Origin: Streptomyces sp. NBC_01214
GTDB lineage: Bacteria > Actinomycetota > Actinomycetes > Streptomycetales > Streptomycetaceae
Reading direction: 5' to 3'
NCBI RefSeq assembly: GCF_026340975.1
Contig: NZ_JAPEOS010000002.1
Location: forward strand, 1,485,001 to 1,549,000
Length of the DNA stretch: 64,000 nucleotides
The translations under genes were made by a program, and so were the position numbers. Positions 29,162 through 36,891 of the stretch are shown here, piece after piece (position 1 is the stretch's first letter; each line of letters opens with the position of its first letter). The notes beneath the pieces are model-generated. The model was not told the DNA's origin. It was given only the letters and a program-made list of their open reading frames with translations, and did not search any database.

Positions 29162-29884
29162 GTGGGAGAGAACCAGCTGGTCACAGAGCCAGAGATACGA
29201 GAGGCGCAGGCGCCTGACGAGCGGCCGCGCGCCGCGGTGGTGCGGGACGCGCTCGGGGTCGGGGTGGCCGTCGGACTGTCCGGGTTCGCCTTCGGGGTGA
29301 CCGCCGCCGGGGCCGGCATCAGCACCCTCCAGGCCTGTGTGCTCAGCCTCCTCGTCTTCACCGGCGCCTCGCAGTTCGCCCTGGTCGGGGCGCTCGCGGC
29401 GGGCGGGAACCCGTTCACCGCCGCCGCCGGGGCCTTCTTCCTCGGGACCCGGAACGCCTTCTACGGGCTGCGGCTGTCGCAGCTGCTCAAGCTGCCCCGC
29501 CCCGTGCAGCCCCTCGCCGCGCACTGGGTGATCGACGAGACCACCGCCGTCGCGCTGGCCCAGCCCGACCGGAAGTCGGCCCGGCTCGGCTTCACCGTCA
29601 CCGGGCTCACCCTCTACGTGCTGTGGAACCTCACCACCCTGCTCGGCGCGCTCGGAGCCGAGGCCATCGGGGACACCAGGGCGTGGGGCCTGGACGCCGC
29701 CGGACCCGCCGTGTTCCTGGCACTGCTGGCCCCGATGCTGAAGACCTCCACAGAGCGGGCCGTCGCCGCCCTCGCGCTCGTCCTCGGGCTCGGCTTCCTG
29801 CCCGTACTGCCCGCCGGGGTGCCCGTGCTGATCGCGGCCCTGGCCGCCCCCGTCGTGCTGTGGATGAAGGGACGCCGTCCGTGA
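29162..29884 (+). CDS. azlC: AzlC-family branched-chain amino acid exporter subunit
   Basis: 240 residues with about six membrane segments and the AzlC pattern (FALVGALAAGGNPFTAAAGA, FFLGTRNAFYGL, HWVIDETTA). AzlC with AzlD exports branched-chain amino acids and analogues, as BrnFE does in Corynebacterium. A hydrophilic N-terminus of about 24 residues precedes the first helix. GTG 29162 has TAGTTT six bases upstream, consistent with a leaderless transcript. It overlaps azlD by 4 bp (GTGA). Confidence 0.9.
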   Translation: MGENQLVTEPEIREAQAPDERPRAAVVRDALGVGVAVGLSGFAFGVTAAGAGISTLQACVLSLLVFTGASQFALVGALAAGGNPFTAAAGAFFLGTRNAFYGLRLSQLLKLPRPVQPLAAHWVIDETTAVALAQPDRKSARLGFTVTGLTLYVLWNLTTLLGALGAEAIGDTRAWGLDAAGPAVFLALLAPMLKTSTERAVAALALVLGLGFLPVLPAGVPVLIAALAAPVVLWMKGRRP

Positions 29885-30189
29885 ACGTCTGGATCGCCAT
29901 CGGCCTCACCGTCGTCGGCTGCTACGCCGTCAAGCTCGCCGGGCTGCTCGTCCCCGCCGGGGCCCTGGAACGGCCGCTCGTGCGCCGCCTGGCCGCCCTG
30001 CTGCCGGTCGCCCTGCTCGCCGCCCTCACCGCCCAGCAGACCTTCAGCACCGGGTCCGCCCTCGTCGTCGACGCCCGCGCCGCCGGACTCGCGGCCGCCG
30101 GGCTGGCGCTGCTGCTGCGGGCCCCGTTCCTGGTCGTGGTCGCGGCCGCCGTGGTCGTCACCGCGGGGGTACGGGCCCTGGGCGGCTGA
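29881..30189 (+). CDS. azlD: AzlD-family small subunit
   Basis: A 102-residue protein with three to four hydrophobic helices (VWIAIGLTVVGCYAVKLAGLL, LLPVALLAALTAQQTF, LVVVAAAVVVTAGVRAL). This is the usual partner of AzlC in a two-component amino acid exporter. GTG 29881 overlaps the azlC stop by 4 bp, so the two are translationally coupled. Its last 32 bp overlap the convergent gene on the minus strand. Confidence 0.9.
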   Translation: MNVWIAIGLTVVGCYAVKLAGLLVPAGALERPLVRRLAALLPVALLAALTAQQTFSTGSALVVDARAAGLAAAGLALLLRAPFLVVVAAAVVVTAGVRALGG

Positions 30190-31150
30190 CCTGGGCGGGC
30201 AGGCGCCCGTAGGCGCGCAGGGTGAGCAGGGCCTCCAAGGTGGCGATCGGCCGCCGCTCCAGCGAACTCCCCGGCGCCCAGGCCCGCCGGCGCACCGGCC
30301 AGCCGCCGTCCGGCTGCTGCTCGGAGGCCAGGAAGTCCAGTGAGCGGCGCAGCTCCGCGTCGGTGAACCAGCCGCGGGCCAGCGACTCTGGCCGTCGGGC
30401 GAAGTCGTGTGGGTACAGGCGCTCGCCCGGCGCGTAGCCGGGGGCCTCCGGGTACTCCGCCCGTCGCACCGGATCGAGCACCACGAGCCGCTGCTCGCGC
30501 ACCAGCCGGCCGAGCCGGTCCGCGGCCGCCGCCGCGCGCGCCCGGTCGGGGATGCCGTCGAGGAAGGCCACCGCGCTCTGGATCTCGTACGGGTGCGAGT
30601 GGCGCAGGCTCTCGACCCGGTCCCAGCAGAAGTCCGTGGCCCGGAAGAGCCAGGCGTGCCAGACCCGGTTGCGGTGCAGTACGCCGACGACCGGGCCCGT
30701 GGTCAGGAGCTCGCCCGGCGGGTCGTCGTGCACGGGGTGGTAGGGGGCCGCGGGATAGTCGCGGGGGGCCGGGAAAACCACCGGAAGCGCGCCGTCCGCG
30801 GTGGAGACCCCGGTCAGGTGGCGGCAGAGCCGCTCGACGCGCTGCCCGGCGCAGCGGCCCAGGCTGTCGAGCACGCGCAGCGCGTGCGCGGTGTGCAGGG
30901 GCTGGCTGAGCGGACCGCGAAGATCCGGATCGAGGGCGTGACCGTAGCCTCCGTCCGCGTTGAGATACGAACCGAGGGCCGTGTCCACCGGGTCGGCGTC
31001 CCCGCCGAGGAAGTGGAACGCGAACCGCCGCTGCTCGAGCACGCGGGCCGTGAGCCAGATGAACCCTTCGGCGCGGGCCAGCGGGGTCTGCGGGGGCTGA
31101 GAGGGCTGGGGGGTCTGCGGGGTCTGCGGGGAAGCTTCGTCTCCGGGCAT
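30158..31150 (-). CDS. Prenyltransferase/squalene-oxidase-like repeat protein, unknown function
   Basis: 330 residues. Repeats like DGGYGHALDPDL and PDGGWPVRRR recall the alpha/alpha toroid repeats of the terpene cyclase/prenyltransferase fold, without a catalytic DXDD. The N-terminus is a short Gln/Pro/Thr-rich stretch. ATG 31150 was chosen; the frame extends about 150 codons upstream across another gene's region and is not credible. A family of uncharacterised actinobacterial proteins has this appearance. It overlaps azlD tail to tail. Confidence 0.6.
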   Translation of the reverse strand: MPGDEASPQTPQTPQPSQPPQTPLARAEGFIWLTARVLEQRRFAFHFLGGDADPVDTALGSYLNADGGYGHALDPDLRGPLSQPLHTAHALRVLDSLGRCAGQRVERLCRHLTGVSTADGALPVVFPAPRDYPAAPYHPVHDDPPGELLTTGPVVGVLHRNRVWHAWLFRATDFCWDRVESLRHSHPYEIQSAVAFLDGIPDRARAAAAADRLGRLVREQRLVVLDPVRRAEYPEAPGYAPGERLYPHDFARRPESLARGWFTDAELRRSLDFLASEQQPDGGWPVRRRAWAPGSSLERRPIATLEALLTLRAYGRLPAQVSRPGPVPPR

Positions 31151-31231
31151 GCGTGCAACGTAGGACGCAGTGGTGCGGCGGGGAGGGCCGAACGCGGGCG
31201 GTGCACTCTCCCGGGGCGGGATACTGGGGGC

Positions 31232-31426
31232 ATGCGGTTGACGATTTTCTGGGAACGGATGGCGGAGCACTTCGGCGCGGGCTATGCCGACTCCTTCGCG
31301 CGGGACCACGTCATGACGGAGCTGGGCGGGCGGACCGTCCACCAGGCCCTGGACGCGGGCTGGGAGACCAAGGACGTGTGGCGCGCGGTGTGCTCGGCCA
31401 TGGACGTGCCGGCGTCGCTGCGCTGA
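31232..31426 (+). CDS. DUF3046 protein
   Basis: A 64-residue acidic-basic small protein. The motifs MRLTIFWERMAEHFG and RTVHQALDAG...VWRAVC are typical of DUF3046, a small family restricted to actinobacteria and often found close to recA. It has no known function. GATACT lies six bases before ATG 31232 and there is no Shine-Dalgarno, so it is likely leaderless. The upstream frame to 30407 is only the shadow of the convergent gene. Confidence 0.88.
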   Translation: MRLTIFWERMAEHFGAGYADSFARDHVMTELGGRTVHQALDAGWETKDVWRAVCSAMDVPASLR

Positions 31427-31476
31427 CCAGCGCGCTGTTTCGCGGGGGCGGGCGCGGGTGGGACAGACTTGGCGCC

Positions 31477-32751
31477 GTGGCAGCCAGCGAAGAGACGACC
31501 GATCAGTCCGCCGAGGCGCGGGGGGTGACACCGCCGGTGCAGGCGGAGGAGCCGAAATCGCCGGGTCAGCCGGGTCAGCCGGGTCAGCCGGGTTCACCGG
31601 GTTCACCGGGTCCGCCCGGGTCGCCGCCGTCCGGTGCGGCCCCCGCCGCGGACGACGCCCGCATGCCGCGCTGGCTGCCGCGCGCCGTGATCCTCGTACT
31701 GGCCCTCGTGGCCTGTTTCCAACTCGGCAGCTGGGCCTTCCACCAGCTGATAGGCCTCCTCGTCAACATCCTGATCGCGTTCTTCCTCGCGCTCGCGATC
31801 GAACCGGCGGTGGCCAGGATGGCGGCCGGCGGCATGCGCCGCGGGGTCGCCACCTTCGTGATGTTCCTCGCGGTGTTCGTCGTGACCGTCGGCTTCCTCG
31901 CGCTGCTCGGCTCGCTGCTCGCCGGGCAGATCGTCGCCATGGTCGAGGGTTTCCCGGGCTATCTCGACTCGGTGATCAAAGCGATCAACTCCACCTTCCA
32001 CACCGAACTGTCCCGGCTGGAGATCCAGGAGAGCGTGCTGCGCTCCGACTGGCTGCGCAAGTACGTGCAGAACAGCGCGTCCGGCGTGCTCGACGTCTCC
32101 GCCACCGTGCTCGGCGGACTCTTCAAGCTGCTGACGATCGGGCTGTTCTCCTTCTACTTCGCCGCCGACGGACCGCGGCTGCGGCGCGCGCTGTGCTCCG
32201 TACTGCCGCCCGCGAAGCAGGCCGAGGTGCTGCGCGCCTGGGAGATCGCCGTCGCCAAGACGGGCGGGTACCTCTACTCGCGCGGGCTGATGGCCCTGAT
32301 CTCCGGTGTCGCGACCTACATCGTGCTGGCCGTCCTCGGGGTGCCGTACGCGCCCGCGCTCGCCGTGTGGGTGGGACTGGTCTCGCAGTTCGTCCCCACC
32401 ATCGGCACCTATCTCGCGGGCGCGCTGCCGGTCCTGCTCGCCTTCACCGTGGATCCCTGGTATGCGCTGTACGTACTCGGCTTCGTGGTGATCTACCAGC
32501 AGTTCGAGAACTACGTCCTGCAGCCGAAGCTGACCTCGAAGACCGTGGACATCCATCCGGCGGTGGCCTTCGGATCGGTCATCGCGGGCACCGCCCTGCT
32601 GGGCGCGGTCGGGGCGCTCATCGCGATCCCGGCCGTCGCCACTTTGCAGGCCTTCCTCGGTGCGTACGTCAAGCGCTACGAGCTGACCCGGGACGCGGAC
32701 TCCTCTACTTCTCGTCCGCGGCGACGCGTACGGCTGCCAAGGTTTCGCTGA
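31477..32751 (+). CDS. AI-2E family transporter with collagen-like N-terminal tract
   Basis: A 424-residue membrane protein of the AI-2E (TqsA/PerM) family, with about seven to eight transmembrane segments from residue 65 on and conserved GLVSQFVPTIG and VIYQQFENYVLQP. Family members move small solutes or sodium; some export quorum molecules. The cytoplasmic N-terminus carries PGQPGQPGQPGSPGSPG, a collagen-like Gly-X-Y tract. GTG 31477 has CAGACT seven bases upstream, suggesting a leaderless start. The C-terminus overlaps the convergent ClpN gene by 47 bp. The substrate is unknown. Confidence 0.85.
   Translation: MAASEETTDQSAEARGVTPPVQAEEPKSPGQPGQPGQPGSPGSPGPPGSPPSGAAPAADDARMPRWLPRAVILVLALVACFQLGSWAFHQLIGLLVNILIAFFLALAIEPAVARMAAGGMRRGVATFVMFLAVFVVTVGFLALLGSLLAGQIVAMVEGFPGYLDSVIKAINSTFHTELSRLEIQESVLRSDWLRKYVQNSASGVLDVSATVLGGLFKLLTIGLFSFYFAADGPRLRRALCSVLPPAKQAEVLRAWEIAVAKTGGYLYSRGLMALISGVATYIVLAVLGVPYAPALAVWVGLVSQFVPTIGTYLAGALPVLLAFTVDPWYALYVLGFVVIYQQFENYVLQPKLTSKTVDIHPAVAFGSVIAGTALLGAVGALIAIPAVATLQAFLGAYVKRYELTRDADSSTSRPRRRVRLPRFR
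31561..31614 (+). repeat. Six degenerate 9-bp repeats (CCGGGTCAG type)
   Basis: Three copies of CCGGGTCAG, two of CCGGGTTCA and one CCGGGTCCG encode the collagen-like Pro-Gly-Gln/Ser tract of the AI-2E transporter. The 9-bp unit keeps the reading frame when copies are gained or lost. Confidence 0.9.
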
Positions 32752-33460
32752 CGATCGCCTCGACGGCGGCCTTGTCCAGACCCAGGCCGCTCAGCGGGCC
32801 CTCGCCGTTCTCCAGCTCCAGGAGCGCGAGCAGGACGTGTTCCGTGCCGACGAAGTCGTGGCCCAGGCGAAGCGCCTCGCGGAAGGTGAGTTCGAGGGCC
32901 TTCTTCGCGGACGCGTCGAAGGGGATCAGGTCGGGGACCTCCGGCTGGGCCGGGGGCAGCAGGGCGGTCACGGCGGCGCGCACGTCGTCCGCCGCGACCC
33001 CTTGGGCGCGCAGGGCGTGCCCGGCGAGGCCCTCGGATTCGGCGATGAGGCCCAGGACCAGGTGCTCGGTGCGGATCTCGGTGTTGCCGGCGGCGCGGGC
33101 CTCGTTCTGGGAGGTCATGACGATGTTGCGGGCGCGGGGGGTGAACCGGCCGAAGCCGGCGCTCGGATCCATGCCGCCGGCGCCCTCCTTGTCTGCCTTG
33201 GGGACGAAGCGCTTCTGGGCCGCCTGGCGGGTGACGCCCATGCTGCGGCCGATGTCGGTCCAGGAGGCGCCGGAGCGGCGGGCCTGGTCGACGAAGTGGC
33301 CGATGAGGTGGTCCGCGACGTCCCCGAGGGCCTCTGCCGCGACGACGGCGTCGCTGAGCTGCTCCAGGGGGTCAGTGTGGACCTTGTTGATGGCCTCGAT
33401 CAGGTCGTCGAGGCGTACCGGATTGGTCATGCGAACGGGTTCCACCGAAGGGTTCGTCAT
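32705..33460 (-). CDS. Clp N-domain protein with N-terminal helix-turn-helix
   Basis: 251 residues. The N-terminal part (about 15-90) has a predicted helix-turn-helix around SWTDIGRSMGVTRQAAQKRF. The rest carries two Clp_N repeats (about 105-245; RARNIVMTSQNEARA, TEHLVLGL and later AKKALELTFREA, TEHVLLAL), the fold that ClpA/C use to bind adaptors. No ATPase domain is present, so it is a regulator rather than an unfoldase. ATG 33460 is preferred because TTGACA-18-TAGGGT places transcription at that codon (leaderless); ATG 33430 is the alternative. Two near-identical palindromes over this promoter suggest that the protein represses itself. Confidence 0.85.
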   Translation of the reverse strand: MTNPSVEPVRMTNPVRLDDLIEAINKVHTDPLEQLSDAVVAAEALGDVADHLIGHFVDQARRSGASWTDIGRSMGVTRQAAQKRFVPKADKEGAGGMDPSAGFGRFTPRARNIVMTSQNEARAAGNTEIRTEHLVLGLIAESEGLAGHALRAQGVAADDVRAAVTALLPPAQPEVPDLIPFDASAKKALELTFREALRLGHDFVGTEHVLLALLELENGEGPLSGLGLDKAAVEAIVSETLAAVRVAADEK

Positions 33461-33465
33461 AGGTG

Positions 33466-33507
33466 CAACCCTAGGTTGACACTTCGGCGGGTGTCAACCC
33501 TGGGTTG
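33466..33507 (-). promoter_or_regulatory. Leaderless promoter with two palindromic operators for the ClpN/HTH gene
   Basis: On the minus strand, TTGACA (33492-33497) and TAGGGT (33468-33473) are 18 bp apart, and ATG 33460 starts seven bases after the -10. Two 13-bp palindromes, CAACCCTAGGTTG (33466-33478) and CAACCCTGGGTTG (33495-33507), cover the -10 and the -35 region. A TTGACAC/GTGTCAA repeat also spans the spacer. The likely ligand is the HTH protein itself. Confidence 0.7.
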
Positions 33508-33618
33508 TCACTCGTGGGGTGTTCGCGGGGGAGTTCGTGAGGGAGTTCGTGAGGGGCGTTCGTGGGCGCGGTGCCGCGGTGCCATCCTGAGGAGGAAGCG
33601 CGAGACGCGGAGGCCGCC

Positions 33619-34242
33619 ATGGGGTTCTACGCCGAGCAGGCAGTGCCACGGATCCTGAACGTCGCCTGCGGGGCCAAGATGGCCCGGCCGCTGCGCCGCC
33701 GGGTCTGCGCGGGGCTGGTGGGCGAGGTCGTCGAGATCGGCTTCGGCGCGGGGCACAACGCCCCGTTCTATCCGCAGGCCGTCACGGGCGTGTCGGCGGT
33801 CGAGCCCTCCGACGTCGCGTGGCGGCTGGCCGCGGAGCGCGTGCGCGGCACCCGCGTCCCGGTCCGGCGGGCCGGCCTGGACGGCCAGTCGCTGCCCTTC
33901 GACGACGGCGGTTTCGACTCTGCGCTGTCCACCTGGACGCTGTGCACCATCCCGGACGCCGTAGCCGCCCTGCGCGAGCTGCGCCGCGTGCTCAAGCGCG
34001 GCGGAACCCTGCACTTCGTCGAACACGGGCTCGCCCCGGAAGGCGATTGGCGCGTGCGCCGCATGCAGCGACGGCTCGAACCGCTGAACATGCGGCTCCT
34101 GGGCGGCTGCCACCTCACCCGCTCCGCCCCGGACCTGCTGGCGGCGGCGGGATTCACGATCACGGCCCTCGACGTCTTCTACGAGGAGGGCGCGCCGAAG
34201 TTCCTGTGCGCCGACTCCCTCGGGACGGCGATCTCCCTCTGA
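33619..34242 (+). CDS. Class I SAM-dependent methyltransferase
   Basis: 207 residues with the Rossmann methyltransferase motifs: VVEIGFGAGHN (SAM binding, about 38-48), VEPSD, DGQSLPFDDGGFDSALSTWTLC, and ELRRVLKRGGTLHFVEH. It resembles the UbiE/MenG-like group but the substrate is not known. GGAGG (33609-33613) lies five bases before ATG 33619, so it has a normal leader. It is divergent from the ClpN gene, and the palindromic promoter region could serve both. Confidence 0.85.
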   Translation: MGFYAEQAVPRILNVACGAKMARPLRRRVCAGLVGEVVEIGFGAGHNAPFYPQAVTGVSAVEPSDVAWRLAAERVRGTRVPVRRAGLDGQSLPFDDGGFDSALSTWTLCTIPDAVAALRELRRVLKRGGTLHFVEHGLAPEGDWRVRRMQRRLEPLNMRLLGGCHLTRSAPDLLAAAGFTITALDVFYEEGAPKFLCADSLGTAISL

Positions 34243-34335
34243 CCGACGACCCGTCACGAAACCATCACGAGGGGCACGGGCCCCGAGCGTCCCTGACAGC
34301 ATCGGTCGGACCGATCCAGGGGGGTTCCAGGTTCC

Positions 34336-34815
34336 ATGAGATTCCGTGTGCGCGTCCCCGCAGCGCCCCGTGCCACCGCCGTCGCCACCGCCACCGCCAC
34401 CGTCGTAGCCGTCGCGCTGTTGCTCGGAGGCTGTTCCCAGACCCCGGCCGAGCGGCTGGAGGAGTGGTACGGCTCGGGAGGCGAGGACCAGATCAAGAAG
34501 CTGAACGAGGACGCCGGCCGGGTCAACGAGGTGAGCATGCGCACGATCGACGTCCAGGGGCCCGCCTGCCAGGACCTGCTGGCCCAGACCGCCGAGGCCG
34601 AGAAGCTCGACCCGATCCCGGACGAAGCCGCCCAGCGGTACTGGAAGGAGGCCCTCGGCGGATTCCGGCGGGGGGCGGCCGAATGTGCCGACGGGGCCGC
34701 GAAGAAGGACGAGAGCCAGGTCTCCCGGGGCATCAGGGGAGTCCAGACGGAAGGCCTCCCCAAGTTGGTCAGCACCGTCTCGATGATCAAGGCGGGCTTG
34801 GCCGCGGCCAAGTGA
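34336..34815 (+). CDS. Small secreted lipoprotein, unknown function
   Basis: 159 residues with an N-terminal signal containing Ala/Thr repeats (ATAVATATATVVAVALLL) and lipobox LGGC at about residues 30-33. The mature part is mostly alpha helical and charged, with two more cysteines (about residues 76 and 116) that could form a disulfide. ATG 34336 is the first start. The family is not recognised. Confidence 0.72.
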   Translation: MRFRVRVPAAPRATAVATATATVVAVALLLGGCSQTPAERLEEWYGSGGEDQIKKLNEDAGRVNEVSMRTIDVQGPACQDLLAQTAEAEKLDPIPDEAAQRYWKEALGGFRRGAAECADGAAKKDESQVSRGIRGVQTEGLPKLVSTVSMIKAGLAAAK

Positions 34816-34912
34816 CCTGACCGGGGCGGGCGTCGGTGGCGCTGCGTAGGGTCCGTGTAGGGCCGGCGGTGGTGGACGACGACCGGCCGCCGCACCCGAC
34901 CGGAGGCCGTTC

Positions 34913-36280
34913 TTGCCCGCGATGCACGATTTCGCGACCTGGGAGCCGCTGCTGCGGATCCTGCGCGCCGACGGCGCGCGGACACCAGCGGCCCCGGGCG
35001 GCCACCTGGCGGGACGGATCGGCCGGCGCGGCTGGGTACGGGTTCCTGGACGCCCGCGGCGCGGACGGGCGGACCGGGCCGAGCTCGACGCGGTGGAGCG
35101 GGTGTTGCGCGCGCTCGCGGACGCGGAGGCCGGTGACGTCTCCTTCAAGGCGGAGATCTCGCCGACCGGGGCGACCGCGCTCCACCTGCTCGATCCCGGA
35201 CCCGCCGTGGAGCCCGGCCCCGCCACCGTGCACCCGGGGGCGCTCCTGCTGGTCGAGGGCGCGCTCCCCGAACCCTGGCGCCGTCTCCCCGATCCGACGC
35301 CCGGGGCGGCGCCGTCCCCGTCGGCGGATCCGGCGTTGCTGGAACGCACGCTCCGCGCGCGGGTGCCCGGCGCCCGGGGGGCTGCGGAGGCGGAGATCGC
35401 CGCCGCGGAGAAACGGCTCGGCGTCATGCTGCCCGGCGAGCTCAAGGTGCTCCACCGGGTGGCCGCGGCGGGGCGCAGGGGCCGCGGCGGCGACGACGAG
35501 GCAGCCGAACACGCCGAACACCTCGACCGGGCGGTCGGCTGCGAACTCCTCCCCCTGGAGCGCATGTACGTCGCCCACGCCCCCACCCGTCCGTGCGGCT
35601 GGCGGTCCGCGGCGAGGCAGGTCATCGTCACATCGCCCGGCGCCGCCGTGCAGGGCCTGGTCGGTTCCCCCGGCTGGATCGTCTTCGCGGTCGGCGGCGG
35701 AGGCGACCCGATCGCGGTCGATCTGACGCCGGGCCCGGGGGGCGCCCTCGGACAGATCGTGCTGCTCGACCACGAGCAGGTCATCGGTGCCGAACTGCTC
35801 GCCGACTCCCTCACCGACCTGGTGGTGAACGGACGTCGGGAAGGGCGCCGCGACCGCCGGTGGGACCGGCCGCCGCCCGGGGCCCGGACCGACCTCGCGC
35901 GCCTGACGAACCCCCGTGCCGCCGTCGACCCCCGCCTGGAGGTCCTGACCACCGGCGGATGGCAGGGCGCACCGCTGAGCCTCGTGCCCGTCATGGGACT
36001 GCCCCGGCTGCGGACCCTCACCGCCTCCCCGGGCACGCTCGCCGACCCGCTGGAGATCGCCCGACTGACCGCACTGGAGTTCCTGGAGCTGGGCCCGCAG
36101 GACTGGCGCGTCCTGCTCGATGCCGGAGCCGTGCCGCGCGGCCTCGCGGCGGCCGCCATCGAGGTGCACCGCGACCAGGACCCGCTCCCCGTCGTGGAAC
36201 TCGCCAACGAGATCCTCGCCCTCCGGGACCGGCCCCCGATCACCCGGACCGTCCTCCACGGTGACCTCGGTCCCGCCTAG
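34913..36280 (+). CDS. SMI1/KNR4 family protein
   Basis: 455 residues. A central SMI1/KNR4 (SUKH) domain has AEAEIAAAEKRLGVMLPGELKVL at its start and extends to about residue 320. SUKH domains occur as immunity proteins to nuclease toxins and in cell-wall regulation; no toxin gene is adjacent here, so the role is open. TTG 34913 is preferred because GGAGG (34902-34906) is six bases upstream; ATG 34922 is too far from it. TAGGGT at 34848-34853 is a candidate -10. Confidence 0.8.
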   Translation: MPAMHDFATWEPLLRILRADGARTPAAPGGHLAGRIGRRGWVRVPGRPRRGRADRAELDAVERVLRALADAEAGDVSFKAEISPTGATALHLLDPGPAVEPGPATVHPGALLLVEGALPEPWRRLPDPTPGAAPSPSADPALLERTLRARVPGARGAAEAEIAAAEKRLGVMLPGELKVLHRVAAAGRRGRGGDDEAAEHAEHLDRAVGCELLPLERMYVAHAPTRPCGWRSAARQVIVTSPGAAVQGLVGSPGWIVFAVGGGGDPIAVDLTPGPGGALGQIVLLDHEQVIGAELLADSLTDLVVNGRREGRRDRRWDRPPPGARTDLARLTNPRAAVDPRLEVLTTGGWQGAPLSLVPVMGLPRLRTLTASPGTLADPLEIARLTALEFLELGPQDWRVLLDAGAVPRGLAAAAIEVHRDQDPLPVVELANEILALRDRPPITRTVLHGDLGPA

Positions 36281-36369
36281 GCCGGGCCGGGCGACACCCG
36301 GTCTCCTGCGACGTCCGGGATCCCGCAATCGCTTCGCCCCCGGCGCGGGGTACTGCCTACCCTGCTCGC

Positions 36370-36498
36370 ATGGCTCATGCGAAGACCTCGTACGTCTGCC
36401 CGCCCGGCAGGGCCTCGTACGAGCAGCCCCACGGCAGGGACCGGGAGCGGACCGGCAGACCCTTCGTAGGGGCGCTCGTGCTGTGCGACCTGCCGTGA
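36370..36498 (+). CDS. Small ORF, 42 residues, unknown
   Basis: 42 codons (begins MAHAKTSYVCPPGRASYEQP) with about 90 percent G/C at third positions, typical of a translated Streptomyces gene. No Shine-Dalgarno is present. TACCCT lies six bases before ATG 36370, the leaderless pattern. The surrounding GGTACTGCCTACCCT differs by one base from the sequence before miaB. There is no membrane segment and two cysteines. No known family. It was not in the set of longer ORFs, so it depends on this composition and promoter argument. Confidence 0.5.
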   Translation: MAHAKTSYVCPPGRASYEQPHGRDRERTGRPFVGALVLCDLP

Positions 36499-36564
36499 CC
36501 GGGCAGGACGCCCCGGCGCGACGCGCGTCGCCGCCGGCTCCTCACGCGCGGTCCGGGAGGCGCT

Positions 36565-36705
36565 GTGGAATCTGATGACGGTTCGTGGTGGGTGATCTTC
36601 GCCGTTGCGGCCGGGGTGACGGTGGTCCTCGGCGCGTTGTTCCTGTCCGTGGTGGCCGTAATCGTCCTCGCCGTCGGCCGGGTGCGGCGCAGGCGTGGAC
36701 GCTGA
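36565..36705 (+). CDS. Single-pass membrane microprotein, 46 residues
   Basis: A 46-residue protein with an acidic N-terminus (VESDDGSWW), one long hydrophobic helix (about 10-38, including VTVVLGALFLSVVAVIVLAV) and a basic tail RVRRRRGR, which suggests an N-out/C-in topology. GTG 36565 has GGGAGG (36555-36560) four bases upstream. Codon third positions are GC-rich. It lies between a 42-codon ORF and recA. Function unknown. Confidence 0.6.
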   Translation: MESDDGSWWVIFAVAAGVTVVLGALFLSVVAVIVLAVGRVRRRRGR

Positions 36706-36760
36706 CGGGGCGCTCCTCGTCCCGTCACCGCAGGGTGGGGCGGGGGCGGGCGTGGCGCGC

Positions 36761-36790
36761 TTGACAGGAAAATCGAACATCCATTCTGAT
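36761..36790 (+). promoter_or_regulatory. recA SOS promoter with LexA/Cheo-type box
   Basis: TTGACA (36761-36766) with a weak TCTGAT (36785-36790) 18 bp downstream forms the likely promoter. The spacer holds GAAC-ATCC-ATTC at 36775-36786, one mismatch from the Gram-positive SOS box GAAC-N4-GTTC. LexA binding here would couple recA to DNA damage, as shown for streptomycete recA genes. The 5' UTR is about 95 nt. Confidence 0.75.
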
Positions 36791-36891
36791 GGGTTATCCA
36801 CAGCCGAAGTGCTCGTGGAGGCGCATTGTCAGTGGCAGGCATTAGCGTCAGTGACGTGAAGCGATCGACTCAAGCAAACCGGGTGGAACCC

